A stretch of DNA of 64,000 nucleotides from Monocercomonoides exilis (lineage: Eukaryota; Preaxostyla; Oxymonadida; Polymastigidae), in NCBI GenBank assembly GCA_001643675.2, contig LSRY02000005.1, forward strand, positions 374,501 to 438,500, written 5' to 3'. Below are positions 47,130-57,178 of the stretch, one piece after another. The position numbers and the translations under genes were made by a program. The notes below the pieces were generated by a model, which did no database searches, had not been told where the DNA came from, and saw only the letters and a list, made by a program, of their open reading frames with translations. Within the stretch, counting starts at the first letter, position 1. Each line of letters begins with the position of its first letter.

Positions 47130-48175
47130 GGGATGGATTAAATTTGATTGCATTGATGTCTCACATTCCTGATCGCAAATCTTATATTTTTCAAAAAATA
47201 AAACTTTTCCAAGATAATAAAGCAACGTGGAATTGGTTAACGAGATATATGCCATTTGCAGTGTTCAGAAAATGCTTTCAGTGCAGGAAAAATCACTCCA
47301 TAGAAGCTCGAGATAATTGCAGAAATTACTGGTGTAACAAATGTGGAAAATATTGCTCATTGTTAGGATTGAATCCTTTGAAAAATTCAAAAACATCTTT
47401 TGAGAAAATAATGATGATATTTCTGTGTTTCTAAATCAACATAGATATATTTCAATGCAGCTTGCTCACTGATGTTTCAAGACAAACTGTTGGGGGTTTT
47501 TATTCCATTGGAAGAGCATGTATGGCTGATTACGGTTCAACATCTTTTTGAAAGCTTGGTTGACCTGGAATAATTGTTGAAACAGATGAAGCAATTCTGC
47601 GAAAAAGAAAGTTTTGAAAAGGAAGAAGAAAGAAATGGATACGGTTATTCGGAATGATAGAAAGAAAACATGATGGAAAGAAAGGGAAATGTTTGATTGT
47701 GAGAGTGAAAAACAGAAAAAAAGAGACATTAATTTCATTTATCGAAGATTACACAATTCCAGGATCAACAATTTACTCAGACAAGTGGAAAGCCTACAGC
47801 TCATTGTCATCTTTAGGTTATGATCATCACACTGTTTGTCACACAAACAATTTCGTAGATCCAGAAAGTGGCATTTGCACATATTTGATTGAAAGCACTT
47901 GGTCATGCTTTCGAAAATCTCTTCCAAGAAATGGAATCAAAGAAAAATACATTGATAACTTTGTGACTAGCTTTGTTGGAAAAAGATCAGAAACACTTGA
48001 ATTTGAAGATATCATTCAATAATTACTCGTTCATAAGCTCTAAAATGTTGAAAAAGAAATTGATGAAACCCAAAAAAATGAAACAGAAGAATCTGTTGAA
48101 AGTGATGTGCCGGTTTATAATGAAAATGAAGAAGAAACTGAAGCAAATTCTGATTATTTGTCTAAATTTTTTTGA
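47130..48175 (+). pseudogene. IS1595/ISXO2-like DDE transposase relic
   Basis: The N-terminal part has a zinc ribbon (CFQCRKNHS, then YWCNKCGKYCSLLG). The catalytic part is in another frame: GIIVETDEAILRKRK, KKWIRLFGMIERKH, GSTIYSDKWKAYSSL, HTNNFVDPESG and YLIESTWSCFRKSLP, which give the D, D and E motifs of this family. A frame change near 47550 and two TGA codons (one before PGIIVE, one after RKRKF) show that this copy is broken. Two TAA codons, at 48020 and 48041, are followed by a coherent acidic tail ending in TGA 48173-48175, and a TAA at 47432 closes the first piece. Such ISXO2-type transposases are known in both bacteria and eukaryotes. Confidence 0.75.
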
Positions 48176-48179
48176 AAAG

Positions 48180-48941
48180 TTCCTTTTGTTGAATTTTCAA
48201 ATATTATAAAAATTTCAAAAATCTATCAAGTTTCTGTTCACATTCACGAAACAACACTCAAATGGAAACAATAACATTGTCATGTTTTTATTTCAATGAC
48301 AACAAAATTTGGCAAGTGTGATATAAATTTTTAACGAAATATGAATTTTTATTTTATTTGAAAATTAAACAAAAGGAGCTTTTCAAAAAAATATAGACAT
48401 ATAGGAGCGTGTGATGGAGCAGATGCATCCGAGTATGAATTGTGACAAATTTTTTTTTTTCATTCGCATTTTGAACAAAAAAATATATTTTCAAAAAAAA
48501 TTCATTTTTGTTTTTCTTCAAAACCAGGAGTTGGCAGTTACCGAAAATGTTATTAAACAACGAATATTAACATGTGGAACACAATTATAATGAATTTGGG
48601 TTGCGGCGTATTGAAACCTTCTGCCTATGCTTCTTGTGGATGTTGTTTTTGTATAAATAAGTGGATGTTTTAATCAGATTTCTTTCAGAATGCATCTTCC
48701 TGCCGAAAAAAATACATCAAGGAAATTAATTAATGAGAGGAATAAAAAAGCTTCAAAAAGTTGGAATGAAGCTGATTGAAATTCAGAAAAATAATCAACA
48801 TTTCATTGACAAGCAAATCCCCCTCTCTATTCAAATCACAAAATAATGATTGAAATGAAAATTGTTTATCTCATTGGCTTTTTGCAATCCGCACTCACCT
48901 TAACATTGTTTCATTTCTGCTTCAATAAGCTGGTCTGAGTA
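48180..48941. other. AT-rich stretch without recognisable gene
   Basis: No coding frame or repeat recognised. Confidence 0.4.
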
Positions 48942-49068
48942 GGGTCATCTTTTTTGTTGGAACTTTTTTCTTTATTGGCACTTTTTTTTAAATAAAAATT
49001 AATCTGACCCAGAAATGATATTTTAAAATATATTTTTGGTATATATACAAATGTGATATATTCTAATA

Positions 49069-49418
49069 TGGGTCATTATTTTTCATATCGTAACTTTGTT
49101 CGAAGAAAGATCTTTTTTTAAATAATTGTGGTATAAAGAGAAAAAGTCAAAAATACATGTTTATAATTAAATAGAAAAAGAATTGTGAATGAATTTTTGA
49201 AAACCAAGTCACTTTGAGAAAAACTTATAAATTCCATTATAACATTTAATTTTTGAGTTATTTATTTTATTTGAATTATTTGATATCACAACATCGAACA
49301 AGTCCAATTATCTATTATTGAAGATTACAATTTGAGTATGATTATATTATATTAATTTTTTACTGCTTTTTATTAACTATCATCAAAAAATACAAAAATA
49401 ATTGTTTTATGAAATTTA
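49069..49418 (+). repeat. left terminal inverted repeat of the nested element
   Basis: Matches 53892-54240 in inverse orientation almost base for base; no open frame inside. Confidence 0.9.
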
Positions 49419-49799
49419 GAAATGAATTTGTGAGATTTATAATTTTTGTGGTTATTTTTTTTATGACATTATAAATGTTATTAATGACGTATTTATATTT
49501 TGATGATTTGAGATATTCGAAAGAAGCATTGAAGATTTTTTTTAAATAAAAAGGAAAAATGAAGCTTACGAACTATTTGATGTTATGTTAGTTGTTTGGT
49601 CAAATGTATAAACAAAGAAGAAAAATTCTGAAGGTAATCAGCAATTAGATATATGTGTAATTTTACATATTCATTCATTTATTTGGTTGTTTAAATATTT
49701 GTTGATTTAAATATTTGTTTGTTTTGTTAGCATCTTTCGAGAAATGTGAAGCAGAAATGAAAGAAACAGAGACTGAAAACATTTAAGCACTAGCCTGGG

Positions 49800-51480
49800 A
49801 AAGAAAGGGATGCAGATGAAAAGGGAAAGCTGTATTATAAATGGAGAAGGAGGCAAAGTCGAAGGGGATTCTTGGGTGAATGATGAAGACGCCGACAGGT
49901 GCTTTGAGGCGTTGCAGCGGTAGGAAGATGAACGAAAATGGAAAAGCAGGAATGGGTTGTGTGAGAGAGCTATGGAAAGGAGGAGCTTTGGAAGGATGGC
50001 TACAAAGGAATGGAGGTGCTACTTAGCACTTGGGCTCAATTTCGAAAAGACAAAACAGGTGATGCCACCACATTCGTTGATGCCTTTAACTTCATCGCAA
50101 CCATATTCTTTCTTTTTATCTTCTTCGTTTTCTTCTTCTTTTTCGTCGTCATCGTCGTCATCACCTTCGCCTTCTTCTTCTTCTTCTTCTCTGGTTTGTT
50201 TTTAAAGAATTCAGCTGCAGCAGACTCCGCACAGCTATTGAACTCTCAGCAAATCGAGTGCAACTGTACATCATCTCATCTCATCTCTCTCTTCTCTTCT
50301 CTTCTCTTCTCTTCTCCTCTACCACACCGACGCCACACCGACGACACAGTCACATCCATCAGGTGGTGTCTGAAGAACACGGGCAGCTCCTCTTTGCCAA
50401 GCGATGGCAGCACAGCAGCAGCGGTGGAGGTGGCAGATTGTGCATGGGGTAGCTGTGGGGCGCTTTCCGCAGGGGCGACTGGCCTGGTATCTCCGACTGG
50501 ATGTTCGCCGCCTCCGCTTCTGCATCTCTTGTCAGGATAGCCTCGCGCAGCTGGTCATTGCCCTCCATCTTGTTGGCAGATGGATTATCGGGCTGTGTGT
50601 TGGAGGCACAGCCATTTTGTTTGGTGTGTCTTCAAAGGGCGAGAGGACTTTCAGGAGAAGACTGCTGCGATGTGAGAAACCATTCACCAGAGAAGCGATG
50701 GAGCAGAGGAGTTGAGAGGAAGAGCTGTGCGGAGGATGAGAAGGGAAAGAGGAGTGGAAGAAAAATTTGGAAGAGAGCGAGAAAGATGAATAAAAGGAGA
50801 GGGGTGTTGTTTTCGGAGAATTTTGTGAGGTGGATGGAGGAGGACAACAGCAATGACAAGAAACTGAGAGCAGCCACCATTCTGGAATTGTGAGGGGAAA
50901 GGGAGGGCGATGGTGAAGAAAAGGCAGAGGAATGAGCAGTGGATGACAGGGTGTGGTGATTTGGATGGAAGGATCAGGCACAACATTTGGGAATGAGATT
51001 TTGTGAGGAGTTTTTTAAGTGAGATGAGGAAATGGGATGTTTTGGGGGATGTTCAAGATCTTATGAAATATGATTGAATTGCGAAAAGTATTGTTTGTCA
51101 CATTATTTATTAGCCTTCTTCAATATGAACTTCCTCATCTTCCTCATCTTCCTCATTTTCTTCTTCTCCATCATCATCATTTTCTTCTTCTTTATCATCA
51201 TCATCTTCCTCATCTTTTTCATCTTCATTATCTCCATTATCACCATCATGTTTTCGTTTGCACCACTCCAACAAATGAAAGTGTTTTTATGTGAAATCTT
51301 CTTGTTGGTTATTATCATTTTTGCCTTCATGGCCTTCGACAAGTCTGAGTTCTCCTCTAATTCGTCTGCTTCATCATCTTTATCTTCATCTTCAATATTT
51401 TTAAGAATAGGGTTTGTGGATGTTATTTGAGAAGAAGCAGAACAAGAAGTTGGACTTTGACTGATTTTTTTATGAGGAAA
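49800..51480 (+). pseudogene. captured or decayed coding-like sequence inside the nested element
   Basis: A G/C-richer patch at 49.95-50.95 kb has plausible protein-like text on both strands, for example plus VLLSTWAQFRKDKTGD near 50015 and minus NDQLREAILTRDAEAEA near 50560. None reaches a full gene. A hydrophobic low-complexity frame at 51.07-51.43 kb is T-rich noise. A likely fragment of a host gene carried by the element; identity unknown. Confidence 0.3.
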
Positions 51481-51996
51481 TTAGGTAAATGAAGAAGGGG
51501 TATATGGGTTTTGTTAGCAGAAAGGAACGATGTTTGGAGGAGGAGAAGAAAATTTTCCAAGATAATTCGTATTAAAGTCACAGGTTTGCATTTTTTTAAA
51601 AATAATTTTTATCATATGTTATTTTTTATTTATAAAATAAGGATTTTTACAAGAATGTTCAACGACAACGAATGAACAAGGAACATGGAAAGAGAGGATA
51701 TAAAATGCATTAAAGAAATCAGAAAACAACAATTGAAGGGGTGCATGGAGGAGTAAGGGGGCGTGAAATATAAATGAAATAAAAAGAAGATATTTTTCTT
51801 TCTTTTTTTGAAGGCTTTGGAAGACATATAGGACGAATCTTGTTAAAAGCCGAAAATGAGATCAAGGAATTGATGATACAGCAGAAGAAGAAATTTGGTA
51901 AATGATTGAGAAGAAAAAGATATATTTTTGGAAGTTAGATAATGAAAAATAAGTTGATGAGTTAATAAGTCAGAAAACAAGGCAGTTGAAACGGCA

Positions 51997-53233
51997 ATGG
52001 GGATGAAGGTGACTGAGGACAAAGGATGGAAGGAAGAAGATGATTATTTTTTTGTGAGGGAGTTATTGAACTCGTCAGTTGAGTTGAAAAGGATTGAGCT
52101 GATTGGAGATGAAATTGGGAGGATTGTGTGTGGAACGAGGGGGAGTGTGGTTGTGGTGAAGGGATGTGGTGTGGAGATGGGGAGAGGCAAGGAGGCAGGG
52201 GTGTTTGAGCTGGGAGGGTGCAGAGGGGTGTTTTGGAACATCACGCTGAGAGGGATTGGAAGGGGAGGAAATGTGTGTGGGAGACTGTTTGGAGGAGAGG
52301 GGAGGATGGGGCAGACGGGGAATGAGAGAGAAGGTGGGGGAGGAAGAGGAAGAGGAGGATGGGGAAGAGGAAGCGGAAGAGATGAAGGAGGAGAGAGAGG
52401 AGGACAACGAGGAGGCGGAGGAAGAAGAGGTGGAGAAGGAAGAGGAGAAGGAAGAGGAGAAGAAAGCAAAGGAGGAGGGAGTGTATTGGTGAGTGAGTCA
52501 GATTTCTCATCTTTTTGTGTGTCTTCAGCCCCGTTTCTGGCGCCTCCCCTGACACCACTTGTGACACTCACCCAGCTGACCTTCTTCAACATCTCCACAA
52601 ATCCATCAAAAGCGACACATCTGGGTGAAGGGGTGAGCCAAAGAGTGTTTCTGATGAGTGGATGTGAATTAGTATCAGTGTGGGATGTGTATGATGGGGG
52701 CATTGTCCCCTCACTGAACAGCCCCTCATCATCCTTGGCTGCCTCGAACACCTCGTTTGTCAGGTGCTATCGATCACAGAATGTTGCAGTCAATGGGAGT
52801 GAGGGGAATCCGTCGAAGCCAGCGAGACAGCAGATTACAGATAACGGAGCGAATTCGTTCACTTGGTGTGTGTGGAATGGGTCAAAAACCACTGGAACAG
52901 GAACTTCTTATTCAGATGGAACTTCAAATGGTGGAGCGATTTACATGTATAACAAGGCATCTGGAACTCTTTCAGTGAAGTTTTGTTCGTTCAACGATTG
53001 CTATGCATATTGTGCTGGGGGAGGTATTATGTGCTATATAATCAGTTCAATCAAGATTGAGAACAACTCGTTCGATGCATGTACTGCTCAAAGTCATACT
53101 GGATGAGGGATGTATGCTTATAATATTAAATCATGTGTCAGGGTCAGTGGTTGTGAATTCCAGAAATGTTCTGCTTATGGCTGGGGGGGAGGCCTTTATC
53201 TTGATAATTTTCAGGTTTCAGGAATAGACTGAA
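51997..53233 (+). pseudogene. beta-helix (pectin-lyase-like) gene fragment carried by the nested element
   Basis: From ATG 51997 the frame reads a beta-helix-like protein (GVFWNITLRG, VYDGGIVPSLNSPSSSL, NGGAIYMYNKASG, GGGIMCYII). A Gly/Arg-rich insert from the purine-rich tract 52260-52480 lies in the middle. It stops at TGA 53104-53106, beyond which the same frame continues beta-helix text (SCVRVSGCEFQKCSAYGWGG) to 53233; the TGA replaces what looks like a Gly codon. No signal peptide and no membrane or kinase part. It is homologous to the remnant at 6.9-7.8 kb and related to the receptor at 32-38.9 kb. A truncated copy. Confidence 0.65.
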
Positions 53234-53239
53234 TAGGAA

Positions 53240-53890
53240 CAATTAATTTGCTTTATGTTTGTGAAAAAAATGAAGCTTTGCAATTAGACAGATTCTTTTT
53301 GGCTTTCATTGATGTTTCAAAATTTTCTTCTTTTTTTTTTAAGTTTAATCTTTTTTCTTCATTTCATTTGTACACTGGTAAATTGAAATAAATATTTTGT
53401 AATTGATAAAGTTAATTATATGTTTATTGAAAAATCAAATTAATGTGTTATGTAAAACAAGTTCTTCTATAGAATTTATCAAAAACATGAAGATCTCATA
53501 AGAATACAGATAAATGAATAATCTCATGTAGATAAATGAAGTGGAAATTTCATAAATAAAAAATTCTTCAATTAAATAAACAAAGTCCAATGTTTGAAAT
53601 GAAGAAAAAACATAAAACAATGAAAAACAAAATAATTTTTTAACCAAACATTACGGTCACTTTTCACATTTTATCTTAAATATTTGAAATGATAACATGT
53701 TATTATCATGATTTGACCTATCTTTTATCTAAATACTCTTTCTCCATCAAAAAATACAGAACATTTATATTTGAAAACATATTTCATATTTTAAAAATCT
53801 TCATTCGTCATAAATCGAATGTGCGTCATTCACGACATAAATACGGTTATAAAAAGCACAGTTTCCAAACAAAAACCTTGAAATTTCGAA
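53240..53890. other. AT-rich inner flank of the right terminal repeat
   Basis: No coding frame recognised. Confidence 0.4.
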
Positions 53891-53891
53891 T

Positions 53892-54240
53892 TAAATTTCA
53901 TAAATCAATTATTTTTGTATTTTTTGATGATAGTTAATAAAAAGCAGTAAAAAATTAATATAATATAATCATACTCAAATTGTAATCTTCAATAATAGAT
54001 AATTGGACTTGTTCGATGTTGTGATATCAAATAATTCAAATAAAATAAATAACTCAAAAATTAAATGTTATAATGGAATTTATAAGTTTTTCTCAAAGTG
54101 ACTTGGTTTTCAAAAATTCATTCACAATTCTTTTTCTATTTAATTATAAACATGTATTTTTGACTTTTTCTCTTTATACCACAATTATTTAAAAAAAGAT
54201 CTTTCTTCGAACAAAGTTACGATATGAAAAATAATGACCC
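53892..54240 (-). repeat. right terminal inverted repeat of the nested element
   Basis: Reverse complement of 49069-49418, essentially identical. Confidence 0.9.
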
Positions 54241-54261
54241 ATATTTGAATTTTGAAAGAAA

Positions 54262-54344
54262 TCCAATTTCTCATGGGGGGAAATGGGGGGGGGGGGGGGG
54301 GGGGGGGTTCAAGTCCTTCCATTGAGCTTTCATGAGAAATTGGA
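54262..54344. repeat. hairpin with a G23 run in its loop
   Basis: A 14-base arm TCCAATTTCTCATG (54262-54275) and its exact complement CATGAGAAATTGGA (54331-54344) enclose GGGGGAAAT and an uninterrupted run of 23 G (54285-54307), the only such run in this AT-rich window. It lies just inside the pogo-like element next to the nested insertion. Confidence 0.85.
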
Positions 54345-54464
54345 CTGCACAAATGTTTGTAAATATTTCTAATTCATTCAAAAATTTAAATATTAATTAA
54401 AAATTCTTCAATGAGATTTAATAAATAAAAAAATTTATTAACGATCATTTCCCATAATATATAA

Positions 54465-56105
54465 ATGAAATTGCTAGTGAAAAAGAAAGCTGAAGCGGCG
54501 CAGAAGCGGCTGAAGGAAGCAATGTCAACATAACGTTACAGGAAATATAGTTCAAGATTAGAAAGGATTGCGCACATTGTTAATGACAATGTTGTCAGGC
54601 TGGTTGATGGAGTCAAATACGGTGGAAAAAGCAAGAAGTCATTGGAGCATGCTGTTAAAGCTATAAAAAACGGCAGGCCTATTGCAAAAGTTGGGCACCC
54701 ACCAATTATTAGTGGCGAAAAAGAAAAGCAATTCTTGGAAGAAGTGACAATTAAATCTTTCTCTGGGACAAGCCTCACATTACGAAAAGCGCGCGATCTG
54801 GTTTGTAATTGATATTTGAATTGTATATTAATTTGTATTTCGATGGAAAATATAATAAACGATAGTGAGGAAGAAGGAGAAAAAGAAGAAAAGAAGAAAA
54901 AGACAGTCACTCTGAAGACAGTTTACGCATTCATAAAGCGCCATCCGGAATTGAAGTCCTCGCTGCCAAAGCAAGTTGATATTAACAGACTTGCTGCATC
55001 TTGTCAAAAAGTCCTTAAGCCGTGGTATACGGAATTACAAGCATCACACGACGAAAATAAATATCCAGAGGAACTAATCTTCAATATAGATGAATCTTCG
55101 CTTCGCATTCCAACTTCTTCACGCGGTGTTGTTGTTCATCCCGCAGATGAGCAAGCTGGATTCAAAAAGACTGCCGAAAGGATGCCGAATGCCACTCTCG
55201 TTGCTGGAATAGCTGCTGATGGCTTCTCTCTTCCGTCTGTCGTGCTGTGGCCGAGCGCAAATCTTCCAAAAGAACTTACAACACTGTTGACGCCGTCGCT
55301 TGACATTTGGCCAAACACAAACGGCTGGATGGATAAAACGTCATTCAAAAAATACGCCTTAACAGTTCTGCTGCCAGCTATCATTGACAGAAGAAAGCGA
55401 ATTCTAAAAGAATCTCATCGTTGCCTTCTTCTCCTGGACTAGCACTCATCACGGGATGATCCAACTACATGGAGACAGTTCAAGGAAGACGAAATTGACG
55501 TCGTCACCTTCGTTCCACACACCACGCACATATCGCAACCGCTGGACAGAGGCGTACTTGCAGTATTGAAGTCAGAGCTATCAAACAATTACAGCTCTCC
55601 ATCATCCACCTCCTCATCTTCAAAAAGAACAGCTGTTGCAGATGTGTTGCCACAAGCCCTTCACACAGCATTCACCCCATCAGTCATCAAAAAAGCCTTC
55701 ATTAACAGCGGAGTCCTCAGCAATGGATCTGGATCGGTGCTTATGAAGCTTCCTCAGTCTTCTCAATTCTTCATTCCTACTCATTCTCATTGTTTCGACT
55801 TCTTCGGAAAAGAAATAACAAAAGAAAAACTTCTTGATGAATGGGATGAATATTATGAAAAGCACAAGATGAAAATTGAAGAAATTGAAGAAAAAGATAA
55901 GGAAATTGAAGAAAATGTTGAAAATGAAAAAGAAATTGAAGAAGAAGAATTGCCCTTGGAGAAAAAAGTGAAAAGAAAATTCAGAAAAATTAAGAATGAT
56001 GACGATGAAACAAGTGATGAATTTGACCCCTTTGAACGTGAAAATGGAAAAAGAAAAGTTAGAAGAGTAATTGATTCGAGTTTTGTATTTTTTGATGTGT
56101 TTTAA
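54465..56105 (+). CDS. pogo-family DDE transposase with in-frame TAA and TAG
   Basis: Starts ATG 54465 (MKLLVKKKAEAAQ) and crosses TAA 54531-54533 (AMST, then RYRKYSSRLERIA). The first part ends at RKARDL, where GTTTGT at 54801 looks like a host-type donor. The frame resumes with TVYAFIKRHPELKSSLPKQ. The catalytic core has FNIDESSL (first Asp), LLLD-TAG-HSSR (second Asp; TAG 55440-55442 sits where a residue lies between Asp and His), and ISQPLDRGVL (third Asp), then a Glu/Lys-rich tail to TAA 56103-56105. The order matches the pogo/Tigger/jerky DDE superfamily, which moves by cut and paste. The 3' splice site is not fixed (candidates to 54917); without splicing, a TGA at 54810-54812 interrupts. 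Confidence 0.75.
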
Positions 56106-56170
56106 ATTTTTTTTCATTTCAAAAAATTTTGGTGCCAATAAAGAAAAAAGTGCCAATAAAAAGATGACCC

Positions 56171-57178
56171 AATAAATAATCATACAAAACTCATCTTAAC
56201 TATTCTGAAAAAATAAATAAAAATTTCAGATTCAGTTCATATATCAAATGTCAATTTATTTGCCAAAGTTATCATTGATGCTTGCAGAATAATTGTCAAG
56301 ACATTACAACAACGGAATACGCCTTAACAAACAAATCATAAACACAACTTTCACAAGAGAACAACAGGAGGTGAAGTGCATTCAAAACTCAGATTTAAGA
56401 ATGAAGATAATTTCCACTTAATATCCAATAAAAGTTCAATGCTTTATTCCTTTCACAATAGAAGAATAGGCAAGAACAACAACGTCCAATTTCTGAATTG
56501 CAGAATTCATTCTTCAAACAATTTTGCCTTCATTTCAGTTTTACTCTGAATTGTCACAAAGGCATCAAAATGGTGAATGTTCCTTTTCATTTCCAAATTT
56601 CTGTTCTCACGTTTTGCAGTTCTTATTCTTTATCTTTTAAACAGTTTTATAAACCTTTGAATTCCAATATGGATGATTGAGATTGATAAATGCTTACACA
56701 TTCATCAAAGAGATATTCATATCTTTGTTCTTTATTATTCAGAAGAAACCCTTTTGTGTTCAAAATGGAGTTTTAATTAAACTTTGATTATAGCACTAAT
56801 TCGATACATTGAATGCATTCCGATATTTTTGTCTTCTTGAGTGAAGAATGAAATGAAAACTCAATAAGCCTAGATTTTTTGAGTACATTTGCAAAGCATA
56901 AAAATAGTTTTTCCAATAAGTTCACAAGCATCAAATACATATGCACGAAAACATGTAATTAAAAATTTCATTGACAAGCAAATTCGAGGTTTCTTTTTGG
57001 TTGGTAAAACAACCCCATAATAATTTCACATTTGTTAATTTTCAATAGAATTATTGTAGTTCTTTGTATGAGTGAAAATGATGAAAATGATGAATGTTTT
57101 GTTGTATGAAATATATATATTATTATTATTATAATGTTATTTATGTTTGTTCTTTTCAAGCCAACTCAATTTTTGGAA
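56171..57178. other. AT-rich intergenic stretch
   Basis: No recognised gene or repeat; includes a short (TA)n/(TTA)n run near 57110-57130. Confidence 0.4.

Larger units (their letters stand above)
49066..54244 (+). mobile_element. 5.2-kb element with about 350-bp near-identical terminal inverted repeats
   Basis: Left repeat 49069-49418 and right repeat 53892-54240 are reverse complements over about 345 bases, with one substitution visible near the inner edge. Ends start GGGTCATTATTTTTCATATC, and ATAT flanks both sides, a possible 4-bp target duplication. The interior has no recognisable transposase; it carries the beta-helix gene piece (51997-53233) and other broken coding-like sequence. Long inverted repeats around captured gene fragments recall Pack-MULE or fold-back elements. 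Near-identity of the repeats suggests recent movement. It sits inside the pogo-like element. Confidence 0.75.
48942..56170 (+). mobile_element. pogo-like DNA transposon interrupted by a nested insertion
   Basis: The left end at 48942 (GGGTCATCTTTTT...TTTATTGGCAC) and the right end at 56170 (reverse complement of the same, about 40 bp with a few differences) enclose a pogo-type transposase (54465-56105). Subtracting the nested insert (about 49066-54244) leaves an element of about 2.05 kb, a normal size for pogo-type transposons. No clear TA duplication can be read at the borders. A second GGGTCA-type end in inverse orientation sits at 49010, so the left end may itself be composite. Confidence 0.65.
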
